DNA of 64,000 bases from Chondrosia reniformis (taxonomy: Eukaryota; Porifera; Demospongiae; Chondrillida; Chondrillidae). The stretch lies in assembly GCA_947172415.1 (NCBI GenBank), contig OX359190.1:2046001-2110000 (forward strand), in the 5' to 3' direction. Both the position numbers and the translations under genes were made by a program. The notes beneath the pieces are model-generated. The model did no database searches and was not told where the DNA came from. It saw only the letters and a list, made by a program, of their open reading frames with translations. Below are positions 1-11,297 of this stretch, piece after piece (positions within the stretch are counted from its first letter, which is position 1; each line of letters opens with the position of its first letter).

Positions 1-3000
1 TGGAATTAATTTAACATCCTGTGTACGTTCGTGTGATTAGTTATAACTATGCAGTAGTGTTGGTTGTAGACACAATTAATAAACTGCTCCCTAAACAGTA
101 AATTGCTACAAAGTTTATTTGGCAATCTGAAGTCGGCCATTTTACCATTGGAAAATAGTCGTCAGCGTCCTAGGCAGATTACTCGTATTAAAGAGATGTT
201 GCTTTCTTAAATTAGGTTTTCCTTGTTAAAGTTAGTGTATGAAAGATAAATAAAGGCAAATAGTTTTGTCAGTGAGAATTATTCATATAATTATATTAGG
301 ATTTTAAGTATACGTAACTATAGGAATAATTGTAAGTTGACATTTTACTTTACAGCCAAACTAGGACAGCTAGGTACTACATATACAGCTAGGTGCTACA
401 TATACAGCTAGGTACTACATATACAGCTAGGTACTACATATACAGCTAGGTACTACATATACAGCTAGGTACTGCGTATACAGCTAGGTACTGCGTATAC
501 AGCTAGGTACTGCGTATACAGCTAGGTACTGCGTATACAGCTAGGTACTACGTATACAAATATTGACTTATTGACTCCTACAATGACTTGAGATGTGTTT
601 GTTTCGTACAGTACAATTGAACCATAACTTTAAATAGTTTGAATACTTTTTTTTATAAAATGCTATTCCAAAGCTGTAGTGTACGTACGTGTATAAGAGT
701 ATTAACATGTATTCTTAGGAGGGAGACAGTAGCTTGAAAGAGGGAGACACTAGCTTGAAGGAGGGAGACACTAGCTTGAAGGAGGGAAGCACTAGCTTGA
801 AGGAGGGAGGCACTAGCTTGAAGGAGGGAAGCACTAGCTTGAAGGAGGGAGGCACTAGCTTGAAGGAGGGAGACGCTAGCTTGAAGGAGGGAGACACTAG
901 CTTGAAGGAGGGAGACACTAGCTTGAAGGATGAATTTATTATTTTCAAGGTAGGTTTGTTGAAAGTTTATTTTGATATTTTTTCAACTGATGTATTGTCA
1001 TGTTGGAGGAGAAGGAAATGAAGGAGAAGCAGACATTGATTGATTTTCAAATGATATATTGTCATGTTGTAGGAGAAGGAAATGAAGGAGAAGCAGACAT
1101 TGATTGATCAGGTAGAGAGATTGAAGAAATCTGAAAGAGAGTACGAACTAAAGGTCCAAGAACTGATGGAGAGAAACACTCAGTTGAAGGTACGGTATCC
1201 TACTGTAGCACCTCCCACACCTCTGCTGATTTAACCTGGCTGGATGTATTAACACTGCCTGCACACAACATCACTAGTTATCCACCAGTTTACACCTAAT
1301 AGAGTAAGGATTACTTCTGTAACTGCTTCCAACTTATCTTTTGATGGTTCGTCTTTTGACTTTTTGGACGTCTAAAGACGAAGTTTGGTAAATATTTTGT
1401 TGACAAAAACTGTGTCTTCAGATGTCAAAAGATGAACCATCCAAAAGATACAGTACATATGGGACATACAGACACTTTGTTAAATAGATAGGCCAATTGA
1501 AGTCTCATCCTGACTGGTGAAAGTACATTGTGGACTAGAGAGCCGATAGTGCACTGACATTACAGATTATTTACAAATTTAATGAGCTTCACCTCTTGAC
1601 TTGGGATCACAGCAAGTTAACACATCTCATGTATGTACGTATATAAGTATATGCTAGTCTGTTTAATGTACTTTTTATGTACAAATCACTGATTAATTCC
1701 TTCCACAAGTGTTTGAAATTTGTTTAGTATGTAGATATATATTTGCTAGGCTGTTGGGAATGCCTAATTTCCAATATATATTCAGAATCTTAAGATCTAG
1801 TGCTTAATGTGTCCACCTTTTTAATGTACTTTCTATGATGCAATTTTGAATTAACTGTATAGTTTTTGAGTAAGAGTATTTGAAATTTACTTAAAGCTTT
1901 CTACAAATCCGAGTCACTTCCATTGATATATGCTCTGTTGTGTGTATATACAGACGGAAGTAGCTGATTTAAGCAGCAAAGGAACAGAGACACAACAGAA
2001 ATACATTGGACGTCTTGAGGTATGAAGACACTGGAGAGGATTTATAAATGTGTTATTTGACTTACATGCTCTTAATACTGTAGGAGAGGATAGCTGAACT
2101 GACCACAGAAATGAGAACTCAGAAAGACGATCTGAAAGAGCGTATTACTGATTTGAAGGAGTCCAACACTCATCTAAAGGAATCTAACATTGAATTAAAG
2201 GAATCCATTTCAGAATTCAGGAGAAAAAGTTCAGATTTGAAGGAGTCCAACACTCATCTAAAGGAATCTAACATTGAAATAAAGGAATCCATTTCAGAAT
2301 TCAGGAGAAAAAATTCAGATTTGAAGGAGTCCAACAGCCAGTCTACTGTGAGTGTCACTCTTGACATGTAGTGAATATGTTATTTGATGAACCCTCTTAT
2401 ATTGATGTAGGAGAAGTTTGCTGAACTGACCAGAGAACTGAGAGATGCTCAAAGGAATGTAGACAAATTAGAAGTTTCCAAAGTGCACCTGGAAGAGCGT
2501 ATCAATGACTTAAAGAAAACCAATTCTCTTCTGGAAGAAGGCAATTCAGAATTAAAGGTAATCCATTGTTTTGACATGTAGATTTCTTATTTTCATGTAC
2601 ATATATAGTGATAGGTGTATTAATGAGCTGAATGAACACTGTATGTAACATGTGAATGTGTTGTCGCCTATTAATCTTAGATGGTACTTTGTACGTATAT
2701 ATAATATGTGCATAAATGTCACAAGTAGTAACTGATTGACAAGACATCTATGTACTGCAATGTAGACTAGACTACAGCAGCAACAGCAAAGTCCAGAAGG
2801 ATTTGCAGAGTTACAAGAGGAGAACATCAAACTGAGAGAAGAGAAGGTATTTCATTTCACTATTACTATACTCGGGAGTGATTATTGGTACTTCCTTTTA
2901 ACATGTTTCACTAAACTGCCACATAATATAGAATGTGATAATTTAATTTAATGTAAAGTGGGACAACTCATTATTTCAAACACTTTTCTCAAGTTATAAG

Positions 3001-4594
3001 TATCAGCTTTCGATTATATACATGTGCAAGACCCAATGGCAAGAGCATGTATAATCGATACACTGCAAAGTGACATTGTATAACTGTTATACACTCCGCC
3101 TCTAGGCTTTTCACAATCTTTTTGGCATTTACTCTGTTATCAGGGGAAAATTGCATTGTATACCTATAATACGAGCTAGGCCAAAATGCCTCTTATTATA
3201 GTTATACAATGGTTATGGAATATAATTTGCCTTGATTGCCCCAGCAACGGAATGTATGACTGTAGAGACTTCATATTTAGAGCAATTTTTCAATTCCATT
3301 TATTCATTTCTTCTTGTGTAGAGCTCTCTTGAAGCTTCCTTAAATACTTTGAAAGAAGAGAAGGCTAAAACTGAAAAGCAAGCTGAAGAGTTGAGGAGTG
3401 ACATGTTGGGAAAGGTTGAAGGATTTGGTGCCATGTTAGAAAAAATGAAGAGATCATTAGACATGTTGGAAGGTTAGCTTTTGTAGTCATTATTTTGGAA
3501 AGAAGTGTAGACTTGTAAATTGAGCTATTTGATTCATTTCAACTATTTAGCAAAGCAAAGCAAAGGAGAATTAATGAGGTGAGTATGTATAAGCAATTCT
3601 TATATTATAAATCTTTAAGTTGGTCCTGATACAATAGTCTATTACAGTTGACTTGTATCTATTTCTACTCATCAGACATAGAGTAAACCTCACCACTGAC
3701 AATAGTCTACAGGTGTGAAGGGAGCTAGTAATTTGACTTTAGTTGGGCAAAGTTGTTGTTACTTGTTTCTGAAAATATAGAGATTCTGAAACTAAACTGA
3801 CACAAATTTAAATGAAGTCTGGAATAATTGTTAATTTTTTAGTGAAGGTTTTATTAGTTTAAAAGAAGGTATACTAAACCCACTTATGGTTAGTTTGTGT
3901 AATACAGTCAATTTTTAGAGAACTTTGACTCCTGCTAATTCCTTCACCAGTAAGTCTTCCTACTTTAATTGTACTCAAATTGTTGACTCACCATTTGAAG
4001 GGTCTGCCAGACCTCCTCTGCAGTCCCTGATCTCTGACTAATGTATGTACACCAGTTAACTGGGCCAGTTGACTATGTACAATGGAGGGTCACTTCTCTA
4101 ATTTTATTCATTACTCTTTAATGATATTCATAGAGTATGTCTTATAGACTAGATTTCTGTGTTATTATGTCCTTATAATATTCACATAGAAATTCTACAA
4201 TAGATAATATGAAATGTGTCCGTAGACACTCCTAAAAGGTGCATGATGTACATACAATATGAATTAAGTATTTTATTACTTCCACAGCACTGAACTCACA
4301 ACCAGTCACATGGATGTGCTGTTGAGAAATGTCGTTGACATGGTCCCTCAGAAATGGGAGGAAATTGCAATATGCCTTCACTTTGGGGATGCCAAGATAG
4401 CCTCACTTAAGGGTGGAAATTTAAGCAATGAGGGACGATGTAAAGATATGCTGAGATCTTGGCTGAGACAAGATAAAGATACTGGTAGCCGGCCAAGGAC
4501 CTTGAAAACCTTGTACAATGCACTTGTGGATCGAAACTGTAGACCAGAGGCAGATAAGCTTGTAAAAGAAGTGAAGGGATTGGAGAAGGAATGA
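1..4594 (+). CDS. KCD1: coiled-coil/Death-domain protein, 5' part outside the window
   Basis: 3' portion of a Kelch–heptad–Death gene. Exons read from GT–AG sites and open frame: 719–949, 1073–1189, 1954–2019, 2084–2347, 2411–2557, 2766–2846, 3322–3472, 3551–3578 and 4288–4594, giving about 463 residues here. The first visible exon is eleven heptads of the EGDTSLK type, followed by Glu/Lys/Leu-rich coiled-coil exons, nearly all phase 0. The last exon encodes a Death domain starting MDVLLRNVVDMVPQKWEEI with the family's KW and SWLRQ motifs, RP..LKTLYNAL helix and the stop at 4594. The Kelch exon should lie just left of the window, as in the other copies. Death domains are homotypic protein-interaction modules of apoptosis and innate signalling; the partner is unknown. 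AATAAA signals follow at 4812 and 4825. Confidence 0.8.
365..557 (+). repeat. 19-bp minisatellite in the Kelch–heptad intron (unit A)
   Basis: About ten tandem copies of acagctaggtactacatat with variants (tgcgtat, tacgtat). It follows directly on a good 3' splice site (ttttactttacag at about 343–355). Each unit carries acag and a gtact core, so every repeat offers cryptic acceptor and donor dinucleotides. It lies in the presumed intron before the heptad exon. Confidence 0.9.
719..949 (+). repeat. 21-bp coding VNTR: 11 heptads (KCD1)
   Basis: One exon of 231 nt, bounded by ttcttag and gtaggt, made of 21-bp repeats (cttgaaggagggagacacta plus g) and closed by the conserved final heptad DEFIIFK. 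It is exactly 11 heptads and phase 0 at both ends. There is one leucine per heptad. The antisense reading (SFKLVSP repeats) is a shadow. Confidence 0.9.
979..1110 (+). repeat. 64-bp local duplication of a 3' splice site and exon start
   Basis: Intron end and exon start (tattgtcatgttg.aggagaagg) occur twice, 64 bp apart. In the first copy the acceptor tgttgtag has become tgttggag, so only the second (acceptor at 1071–1072) should be used. The other units have a single copy. Confidence 0.75.
3014..3211. repeat. Inverted-repeat hairpins in a KCD1 intron
   Basis: The intron between the exons ending 2846 and starting 3322 holds two hairpins. In one, cgattatatacatgtgc pairs with gcatgtataatcg. In the other, a 22-bp arm starting cattgtata pairs with one ending ttatacaatg around a 14-nt loop. 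Unit C has the same structure with perfect arms; units B and D have a different, shorter intron here. Confidence 0.7.
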
Positions 4595-5440
4595 CGGTTA
4601 GTTGATGTTAAGTGTGATGTTTTTTATTGAAGATTGATCTATGTGGGGAGTATAATGCAAAGGTGCAGTACCATCTACTGGCTAACCCTTTGTATGAAGG
4701 ATGTATACAATTTCAACTGTTAAAAACATTGTGTCAAGTGAAGATATGTTAATTAACAGCAGTACCCTATATATGGTAACAGTACCTTATATAGTAATGA
4801 ATATTAATAATAATAAATGCTTAGAATAAAAACTGTACAATATAAAATGGCCGAACCATTGTGTAGTGAAAGGGTGAGACTATTCCACACCAATGCCTAT
4901 ATAGATGGGCTATATATAAAGTAGACCCAGCATGTTTTGACCAATACCTTTGCCCTCTCTCCCTCCCATTATTGCAAGTGCAAGTGGAGAGGGTGAGGTG
5001 GGGTTGTTAATCATTGATAAGTACATGTAATTTTTTATTTCTTCATTTTCAATATTTTTCATCCTATTTACAGTATTACAAAGGAGAGCAACTTTGCAGT
5101 CTTTTAACAAACTATTGGATTACAGAAAGAAATACAACTAAATAAGCAATAATCAGAAGTAGTCCTGACAATCTCTTTTATACGATACATGTATTTTATT
5201 TAGCCTTTAACTGTTTGTCAACCATGTAACATAACAAATGTTCAACTTTAATTTTGTGTCAATGGTGTTTGATGTTTGTAATTCACTGAGCTTCCTGCAA
5301 AGTAGCCACTTTGAGCTAAGTGAACTATAATGATAGCATACCTGATGTATTTGGTTTGATTTCTAACAAAATTAAGTGTTCCAGCTTTACTCGGTTGTTA
5401 GAGAAATGACAGACGAACATACAGTGCCAACTGCAGCTGA
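4595..5440. other. Intergenic spacer between KCD1 and ELOVL-A
   Basis: No supported gene. It holds the KCD1 3' end with AATAAA motifs at 4812 and 4825. The rest is AT-rich and collinear with the same spacer in the other units. Short open frames here are not conserved between units. Confidence 0.7.
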
Positions 5441-5446
5441 AGAATA

Positions 5447-5473
5447 TTATATAAATACGTACAATTACGTCAT
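5447..5473 (+). promoter_or_regulatory. Candidate elongase promoter: TATA box plus CRE-like site (unit A)
   Basis: TATATAAATA at about 5448–5457 is followed 8 bp later by TTACGTCAT (5465–5473), an ATF/CREB-type half-palindrome. The pair sits about 200 bp before the ELOVL-A start. The spacing is kept in unit C (33813/33828) and unit D (50959/50974) and the block is deleted in unit B. Function is inferred from motif and position only. Confidence 0.4.
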
Positions 5474-5657
5474 TCAGTCGTCTACATGTTGTTTGTAAAC
5501 ACTGAACTTGGAGATTGCACGTTATGTCAAATTAATTGAAGTTTATTGCATTATTCTGTGACTATTTAGTGTGCAGAAGTATATTTGTGAGTTAAGTGGT
5601 TCAAGTACTGTGAGGTTTCAAGCAAAGAGGTGACGAACTGTTCCACTTGAAAAGCAC

Positions 5658-6373
5658 ATGATGACTGGAGCTGCAGGTCTTAAAGAGACAGTAGGACTCC
5701 GACTAACTGCTGTGACTACTAAACTTTGCAGTTTACCTAGTTTTCCACTGTTCGTTGGTTATCTCATTTTCACTTCATCTGCTCGTCCTATTTGGAAGGT
5801 GGCTGCACCCGTGGATCTGAAGTTTCCATTAATATTGCACAATTTGACTTGCTTTGTGGCGAGTGTGTACACGTTCATTGCTGGAGTGTACGCATTGACA
5901 ACGACACTGTTTCCGAAGGAAACTCGAACGTTATCCACGTCTTATATGCATATTGGATAAGCAAGGTGATTGAACTCTTGGATACCGTATTTATTATCTT
6001 TGGACACAAGAAACGGCAGCTAACGGCGCTTCATGTTTTTCATCACTCGAGTATGCTGCTCCTTGCAGATTTCGCTTACAGCAGGACGCGTTGGACTCCA
6101 ATATCAGTCGGTTTCACCATTAATTCCTTTGTACACATAGTCATGTACGGCTATTACAACCTTGCAACATTCTACAGCCTCAGCTCAGCATGGTGGAAGA
6201 GAGGAGTGACACAGCTGCAGATTGTCCAGTTTTTGTTTGTTATTTATGTGGGAGTTTATGGTTACGTGAACTACGGGTATTGTATTTATTCCATTATTTA
6301 TCCAGTAGCAATCTTATTATTCTTTATAAACTTTTATTATAATGCCTACTTATCCAAAAGATTCAAGAAGTAA
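5658..6373 (+). pseudogene. ELOVL-A: fatty acid elongase, frameshifted by a 13-bp deletion
   Basis: Intronless member of the ELOVL family, the condensing enzymes of very-long-chain fatty acid elongation in the ER membrane. The start is the ATGATG at 5658. The first frame runs to 5960; the second, carrying KVIELLDTVFII, the histidine box HVFHH, NSFVHIVMYGYY and TQLQIVQF, runs to the stop at 6373. Against units B to D, 13 bp are missing at about 5907, between two CAC triplets, which fits slippage. The deletion shifts the frame after YALTTT and before the catalytic box, so no enzyme can be made unless the reference base calls are wrong. The rest of the sequence is still well preserved, which suggests the break is young. 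The gene is convergent with the ATXN7L3-like gene, 238 bp apart. Confidence 0.85.
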
Positions 6374-6610
6374 TTAAAGAAGACTACGAGGAAGCTAAAG
6401 AAGAGACTGTATATTAAGAGAGTTTACGTATAACAAGTCTTTTATTTATATTACATGCTACTTCTGTTTACATTACATTCATTTTCACTATTACGGATAA
6501 GAGGAATTTTGCAGTTGTAGAAAGCTTTTTAATTCATTAAATAAGATTGATGGATGTAATGTACATTATTCATGTGACTGTCACATGACCTGATGTCCCT
6601 CACATCAGTA

Positions 6611-9547
6611 CTAACAAATGAATGGCATATCAGGCATGTCTTGTGATGTACTTCGTGTGGGGGAGGACTTTGAACTCTGTCGGGTAGTTCTAGTTACCTC
6701 CGGAGGGGAGGTGTCCCAGGAGGGGGTGTGGTCCTTCTCTTTGGATTTACTCTTCTCAGACTTGACTGGTTTGTGTTTCTTCTTATCAATCTTCTTTTGT
6801 TTCTTCTTTGAAGACTTTCCTACAGTGATACAACGTCATACAGGGGCTTGGAGTGGAGGGTGGAGGCTGTATAGGATCTATATGTATACACACTTGTATG
6901 TTTAGCTGATCTAGTCCAGTGTACTTTGACTGTGAAGCACACACTAACTTTATTACACAAAATTTGATACAAGCTGAGAATAGGTTTAGTAATATTCTCC
7001 TAAAGTCAATCCATAACTTAATATAGGTACTGTCACTGGATATACAGTACAATAAGATGATATATATAGCACTGGTTACACAAGACACATGCTAGGTGCT
7101 TCATATGGTACCTTCTTTGTGTAGTGATGATGCAATACTGGCAGCACTCCCTGTGGAGCTGGTCTCCCAGTTTCCCTTCTTACTCAGAGGAGGAGCTAAC
7201 GGTTCATGTTCCTTAATACCTAGCACATTTGAAGTGTATAACAGACCATCACATCACAATATTCCATAAAGTATTAATTTAGTAATTCTAAAGTAGGTGC
7301 AGATCAAGTTATTATAATTCAGAATGCAGGTGAGTGTTGATCTATAGCATATGTAGCGAACAGTTCATTGGTCAATTGGTACATTGCTTGCATATATTCT
7401 ATACACATGTACGTGCATGTTGTATGTGAAGGTCTATTCTGACCAACTGTAGGAAGGTAGACATTATTACTTTCATTGAGTGAGTCTTCATCTTGAAAAG
7501 ATGGTCTTCTCTTCCCAAGAGGCGAGAGCTTGGAGGAGGAGCTCAGCAGTCTTGTTCTTATCTCCTTCCTCTGCTCCTCTGTGTGCTGGGGACACTTGAC
7601 TGAACGTGTACACAGTCTCTTTGTCCTCTCAGACACAACTCCACAAATTGAGTTCAATGTACTTCTTTGCTTTTCTGAGGATAGAGAGAGAGAGGATTAG
7701 TAGAGACAAAAATGTCAACAAAACAGAAATGTGCTACACTAAAATATGGGCGGTATAAATTTAGTGATAATGGACACATTAAATGCGTCTAGTGTTGTCT
7801 AGTGTTTTAGAGTCCTATAGATCATCATATATATACCAGTTATATCTCCATATATATGTATATGTTCAGTGTTTCTTTAATTTATCTATTAAACTATAGA
7901 ACTACACAATCTAAGAGACATTTGGGACATATTTTCAAATTTACTATTAGGTATGGAAGGTATACATCCAAAATATCACTTTAAGAATTTTCGTCTCATA
8001 CAAAAGTTCAACTGTATCAATCTCCTAAATGGTTTACTTTTAGGTTTAGTTTTAGCATAAAACACAATTGGATTGCACTGAAGTTGAAATGCTGACAAAC
8101 GATTATATTTTTAGACAATCAAAAAGTCCAACTATTTCTGATCAATATAAAGCTATGTAAGGCTATAGCTATAACTGGAAGGAAGTCTTATAATTTACCG
8201 TACTTATACTGTTTCCATGGCAACACATTACTGACCTTGAGGAAATGTTAGGAAGTTGGCAACCGTTAGTGGAACAGAAGTCGGCTGAAGGAAACAATTC
8301 ATTTCACTTACATAGTTATTGTATAAATATCATATATTATACGTATGTACTAAGTTATAAAGATATACACTCACAATAGCTATACAAACATACTTTAGTC
8401 TTCTCTGTGGTTTGTGTGGGAGGGGGAGGAGGAGGAGGAGGTGGGTCTATCTTGACACTCCTCTTTGGAGTAGGTGAAGCTGTTCTGTCTTTCTCCCTAT
8501 CTCTCTCCCTGTCCTTCTTCGGCCTCTTGGAACCTGCAGTTAAGAAGGTCAGCTAGGAATGTATGCAACCAGTTGTGTGATTCATAAGTCAGATCTCTAA
8601 TAGATATAAGTATATTTGGGTACTTAAATCTAGTCAACTATTGCTTTCAAATAATTAATTATGAAATAGTAATGACTTACACGCATTTACATCTTATAAC
8701 ATCAAATAAATACTATATACGTATAGTCTTTTACAGACTAAGTTGTTGAGAATGGCTGACAAGATTAGAAATTTTATAATGAATCACCTAAAATTGCAAT
8801 ACATGTATACCTTGGAGAGTGCACATGTATATGTGTATATATCTTATATTCAATAAAAGTGATTGGTGGATCTCATCAGGACTGTACATCAGAGTCTCAA
8901 TTATGGCCAATCTAATCCATTCCAAAGACTTGACAGCCACTACTGATGTTACAATTTATTTAAAATCTTTGTTTTATCCTTCTTGCTATTATGTGTGTGT
9001 GCAGTCTACTCCAGTGTTACCTTTCTTGTCCGGCACATACTCCTCCCCTTCAGAGTCACTTCCCCCACTCTCAGAGTCGAGTATCCGCTGAGGTCTCTTG
9101 CTGGCCAGTCTGTTGCGACCAAGTCCCATACACTTCTCAAGATGAGGAGCAAACTTTGGTACTCCGATGGTCACACTGCACTTTGGACATCTGCAGGTCA
9201 GGTTGGGCTTTTTGAGATCCTGTTTAGTGTTACCAAATACATCCACATCATCAGCTGCAGAAAGCACTATGTCTGCAAGGAGAGGGTGGATCAAAGGATC
9301 TACTTGTACATACTACATAACATACATACCCAATCTAGTGTTACATACCATAAATCAGCCACTTTATTTCTGCATCCATATAGTTTTATAAATACAAACA
9401 ATTCACTTTCCCCATCACTCCAATTCAAACTAGCCAATTGCAAGCTGTTCTAATGGTAAACACTTTATTAACACTTGTGGTTGGGCTGTCCTTATTGATT
9501 TCAGTTTTTGTATAGCATGTCACAATAATAAACAATCATCATCATCA

Positions 9548-9578
<31 letters not shown>

Positions 9579-10062
9579 GTTTAGTAGAAATTATGCAGCC
9601 ATTTATCAGATTAGGAATTCGCATTTTAACTCTTTGGAGACATTCTCTTGTCATAATGTCAAATTTCATCTCGTTACTTATATTCTAAAGTCAATCATTA
9701 GTTCTACTCATGACTCATGTCTCTCATCTTTCTTACCTCTTCGGTCAATGTTAGCTGGATCTGAGTCGATCAGTTCTTTGTAGTACCCCAGTTTAATAGC
9801 ACGATGAAGTTCAAAGGTTACTTCTAGAAATAATTCATCTACGTTTGTAAAAACCATAGCATATATGGTAAAGCTGTATTAGTAGTGTTCGCTATATAAA
9901 TATTACGAAGTGATGCATACCTTAGATTAGTTTTAATGAGAATTAAGGAAAAATTGCTTGATTCAACAGAAAATATGAAATAATTATAAAATTGTACAAA
10001 AATGGTAGACTTACAAGTGCTGTATCTAACTGTTCCTGATTGACTTTATGAGAAGTCTCCAT
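6611..10062 (-). CDS. ATXN7L3/Sgf11-like SAGA deubiquitinase-module subunit, complete copy
   Basis: Adaptor that in other eukaryotes anchors and activates the Ubp8/USP22 histone H2B deubiquitinase in the SAGA coactivator. Exons from splice sites (minus strand, 5' to 3'): 10062–10015 (METSHKVNQEQLDTAL), 9873–9737 (VDELFLEVTFELHRAIKLGY, the N-terminal helix region), 9272–9021 (Sgf11 zinc finger CPKCSVTIGVPKFAPHLEKC, then an acidic Ser/Glu tail), 8533–8394 (Lys/Arg-rich then polyproline), about 7669–7471 (SCA7-type ICGVVSERTKRLCTRSVKCP), 7211–7112 and 6819–6611 (Lys-rich, ends MPDMPFIC). Phases agree across exons 2–3–4 and 6–7. The exon 1/2 junction and the 3' end of the SCA7 exon are not resolved: the obvious sites differ in phase. 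It is the only copy in the array with no lost exon. Confidence 0.75.
9536..9576. repeat. ATC/ATT trinucleotide microsatellite
   Basis: A run of atc triplets changing into att triplets inside an intron of the ATXN7L3-like gene. The unit B equivalent at about 24005–24036 is shorter, so repeat number varies between copies. Confidence 0.85.
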
Positions 10063-10156
10063 CTTTTGAAAGCAACTGAATATTATATTTGTAACGATAG
10101 GAGGAGAAATGGTGTTATAGATTATTCATTAAGTATACCCTAATTTTTATGCAAAG

Positions 10157-10243
10157 TGGAAGTTGTGTTTATAAACAAACAAACAATTAAAAGGTCACTA
10201 ATTATCAAACTGCTGGAAGTTGTGTTTATAAACAAACAAACAT
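10157..10243 (-). promoter_or_regulatory. Twin repeat upstream of the ATXN7L3-like start (forkhead/TATA-like)
   Basis: A 28-bp block containing gtttataaacaaacaaac occurs twice, 57 bp apart, about 100–180 bp upstream of the minus-strand ATG. TTTATAAA is TATA-like on either strand and TAAACAAA fits the forkhead consensus. Both copies are kept in units B (24613–24696) and C (37734–37816), while unit D has lost the block together with exons 1–2. A promoter role is inferred. Confidence 0.35.
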
Positions 10244-11297
10244 GGATGGATTAGGACTAAGGGCAATCACTTTTAGAAGTAAGCTTCAATATTCAAAATA
10301 TTCAAAAAGATGAGATGTTTGCAAATCAATTGCAAATACCATACATTTTAGAATCGGAAATAAATTAATTTCTTAATTCCCTTTTACGTACATCATACGT
10401 AGGACCAAAAAGTGACGCATAACACATTTATGATAAACAGTAGCTTCACAAGAATGTTGGGGAACAATAGGTAACCATTAATCACAACTCAGTCAATCTC
10501 ACAAGTGTATGCATAAGGACTTTTCAGTAGTGTTTAAATGAGGAAAATTTGATAGCCTGCATAAATTAAATCATTGTGGCCTTTGAAGACTGTGCTAGCA
10601 TCTTAGTTGTGGGTGCGTGGTCTACTTTTCTAAGACCTTTTACACGTTACTCCCTACACAATGCACATGCTATGTAGCAACCACAGTGTATACGTACATA
10701 TCAGGCCATAGGTATAAAACTATGATTCAGCAGCTAAATCTCTTGCTTTATCCTTTTCAGTATTATAGTAACTCAACCAGATCAATTCACATGTGAGTAG
10801 GTGTTGGTAGGAGGCTAATTGCATTGTGTGTTTATGGACCTCAAAAGAGGTTGAATAATTTATGTAAAATAATTTATACGTAGACGGCCATTTTTCTAAA
10901 TTAAATCTTAAATTTTCATTCATGGAGTAGCCTCAACCATTCATGAAAAAGAATTTCAATGCAAATGCCACTTAATTAGGTGTACTATATACGTATATTT
11001 GTGAAAGGAGAAATATGTAATAGTCCACCTTCATTATTGTTATTGGAGTACAATCTTCATTTGTTATTGTGTAATCACTCACATTCCATTCTCTTATATT
11101 TTTTGTCTGTTGTGAGGTGAATGTAACTTTGCGCTGTTCTTATTCAAACAACATCTCCTCCCTCTGCACCTAACAGAAATGTCACTCCATATTAAAATAC
11201 ATTTTCTTCACTTATTTAAATAAGTGTGTACTTGAAGGGTTTAAAATTACTTCTTTAATATCTATACATTCACTTAGTAACTATGAACGTGCATCAT
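10244..11297. other. Spacer, no gene seen
   Basis: AT-rich spacer upstream of the ATXN7L3-like gene, collinear with units B and C for most of its length. The short minus-strand frame at 10720–10923 is not maintained as coding between units (its end differs in B and C and D are rearranged). No RNA gene or mobile element recognised. Confidence 0.6.

Noticed and set aside
365-557. Direct repeats resembling a CRISPR array (also the 17-bp array)
   Set aside because: Contiguous minisatellite without spacers, in an intron-containing animal genome.
715-948. Minus-strand frame of SFKLVSP-type repeats (also at 16364 and 41484)
   Set aside because: Antisense shadow of the 21-bp heptad repeat; the plus strand has consistent splice sites, phase and downstream exons.
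6618-6905. Plus-strand frame MNGISGMSCDVL..., conserved in all units (22204, 35067, 57439)
   Set aside because: It lies antisense to the Lys-rich last exon of the ATXN7L3-like gene, whose minus-strand frame joins in phase to the previous exon.
8983-9453. Overlapping plus-strand frames opposite the zinc-finger exon (also 59977–60381)
   Set aside because: The minus strand carries the Sgf11-type CPKC...HLEKC finger with good splice sites; these frames are shadows.
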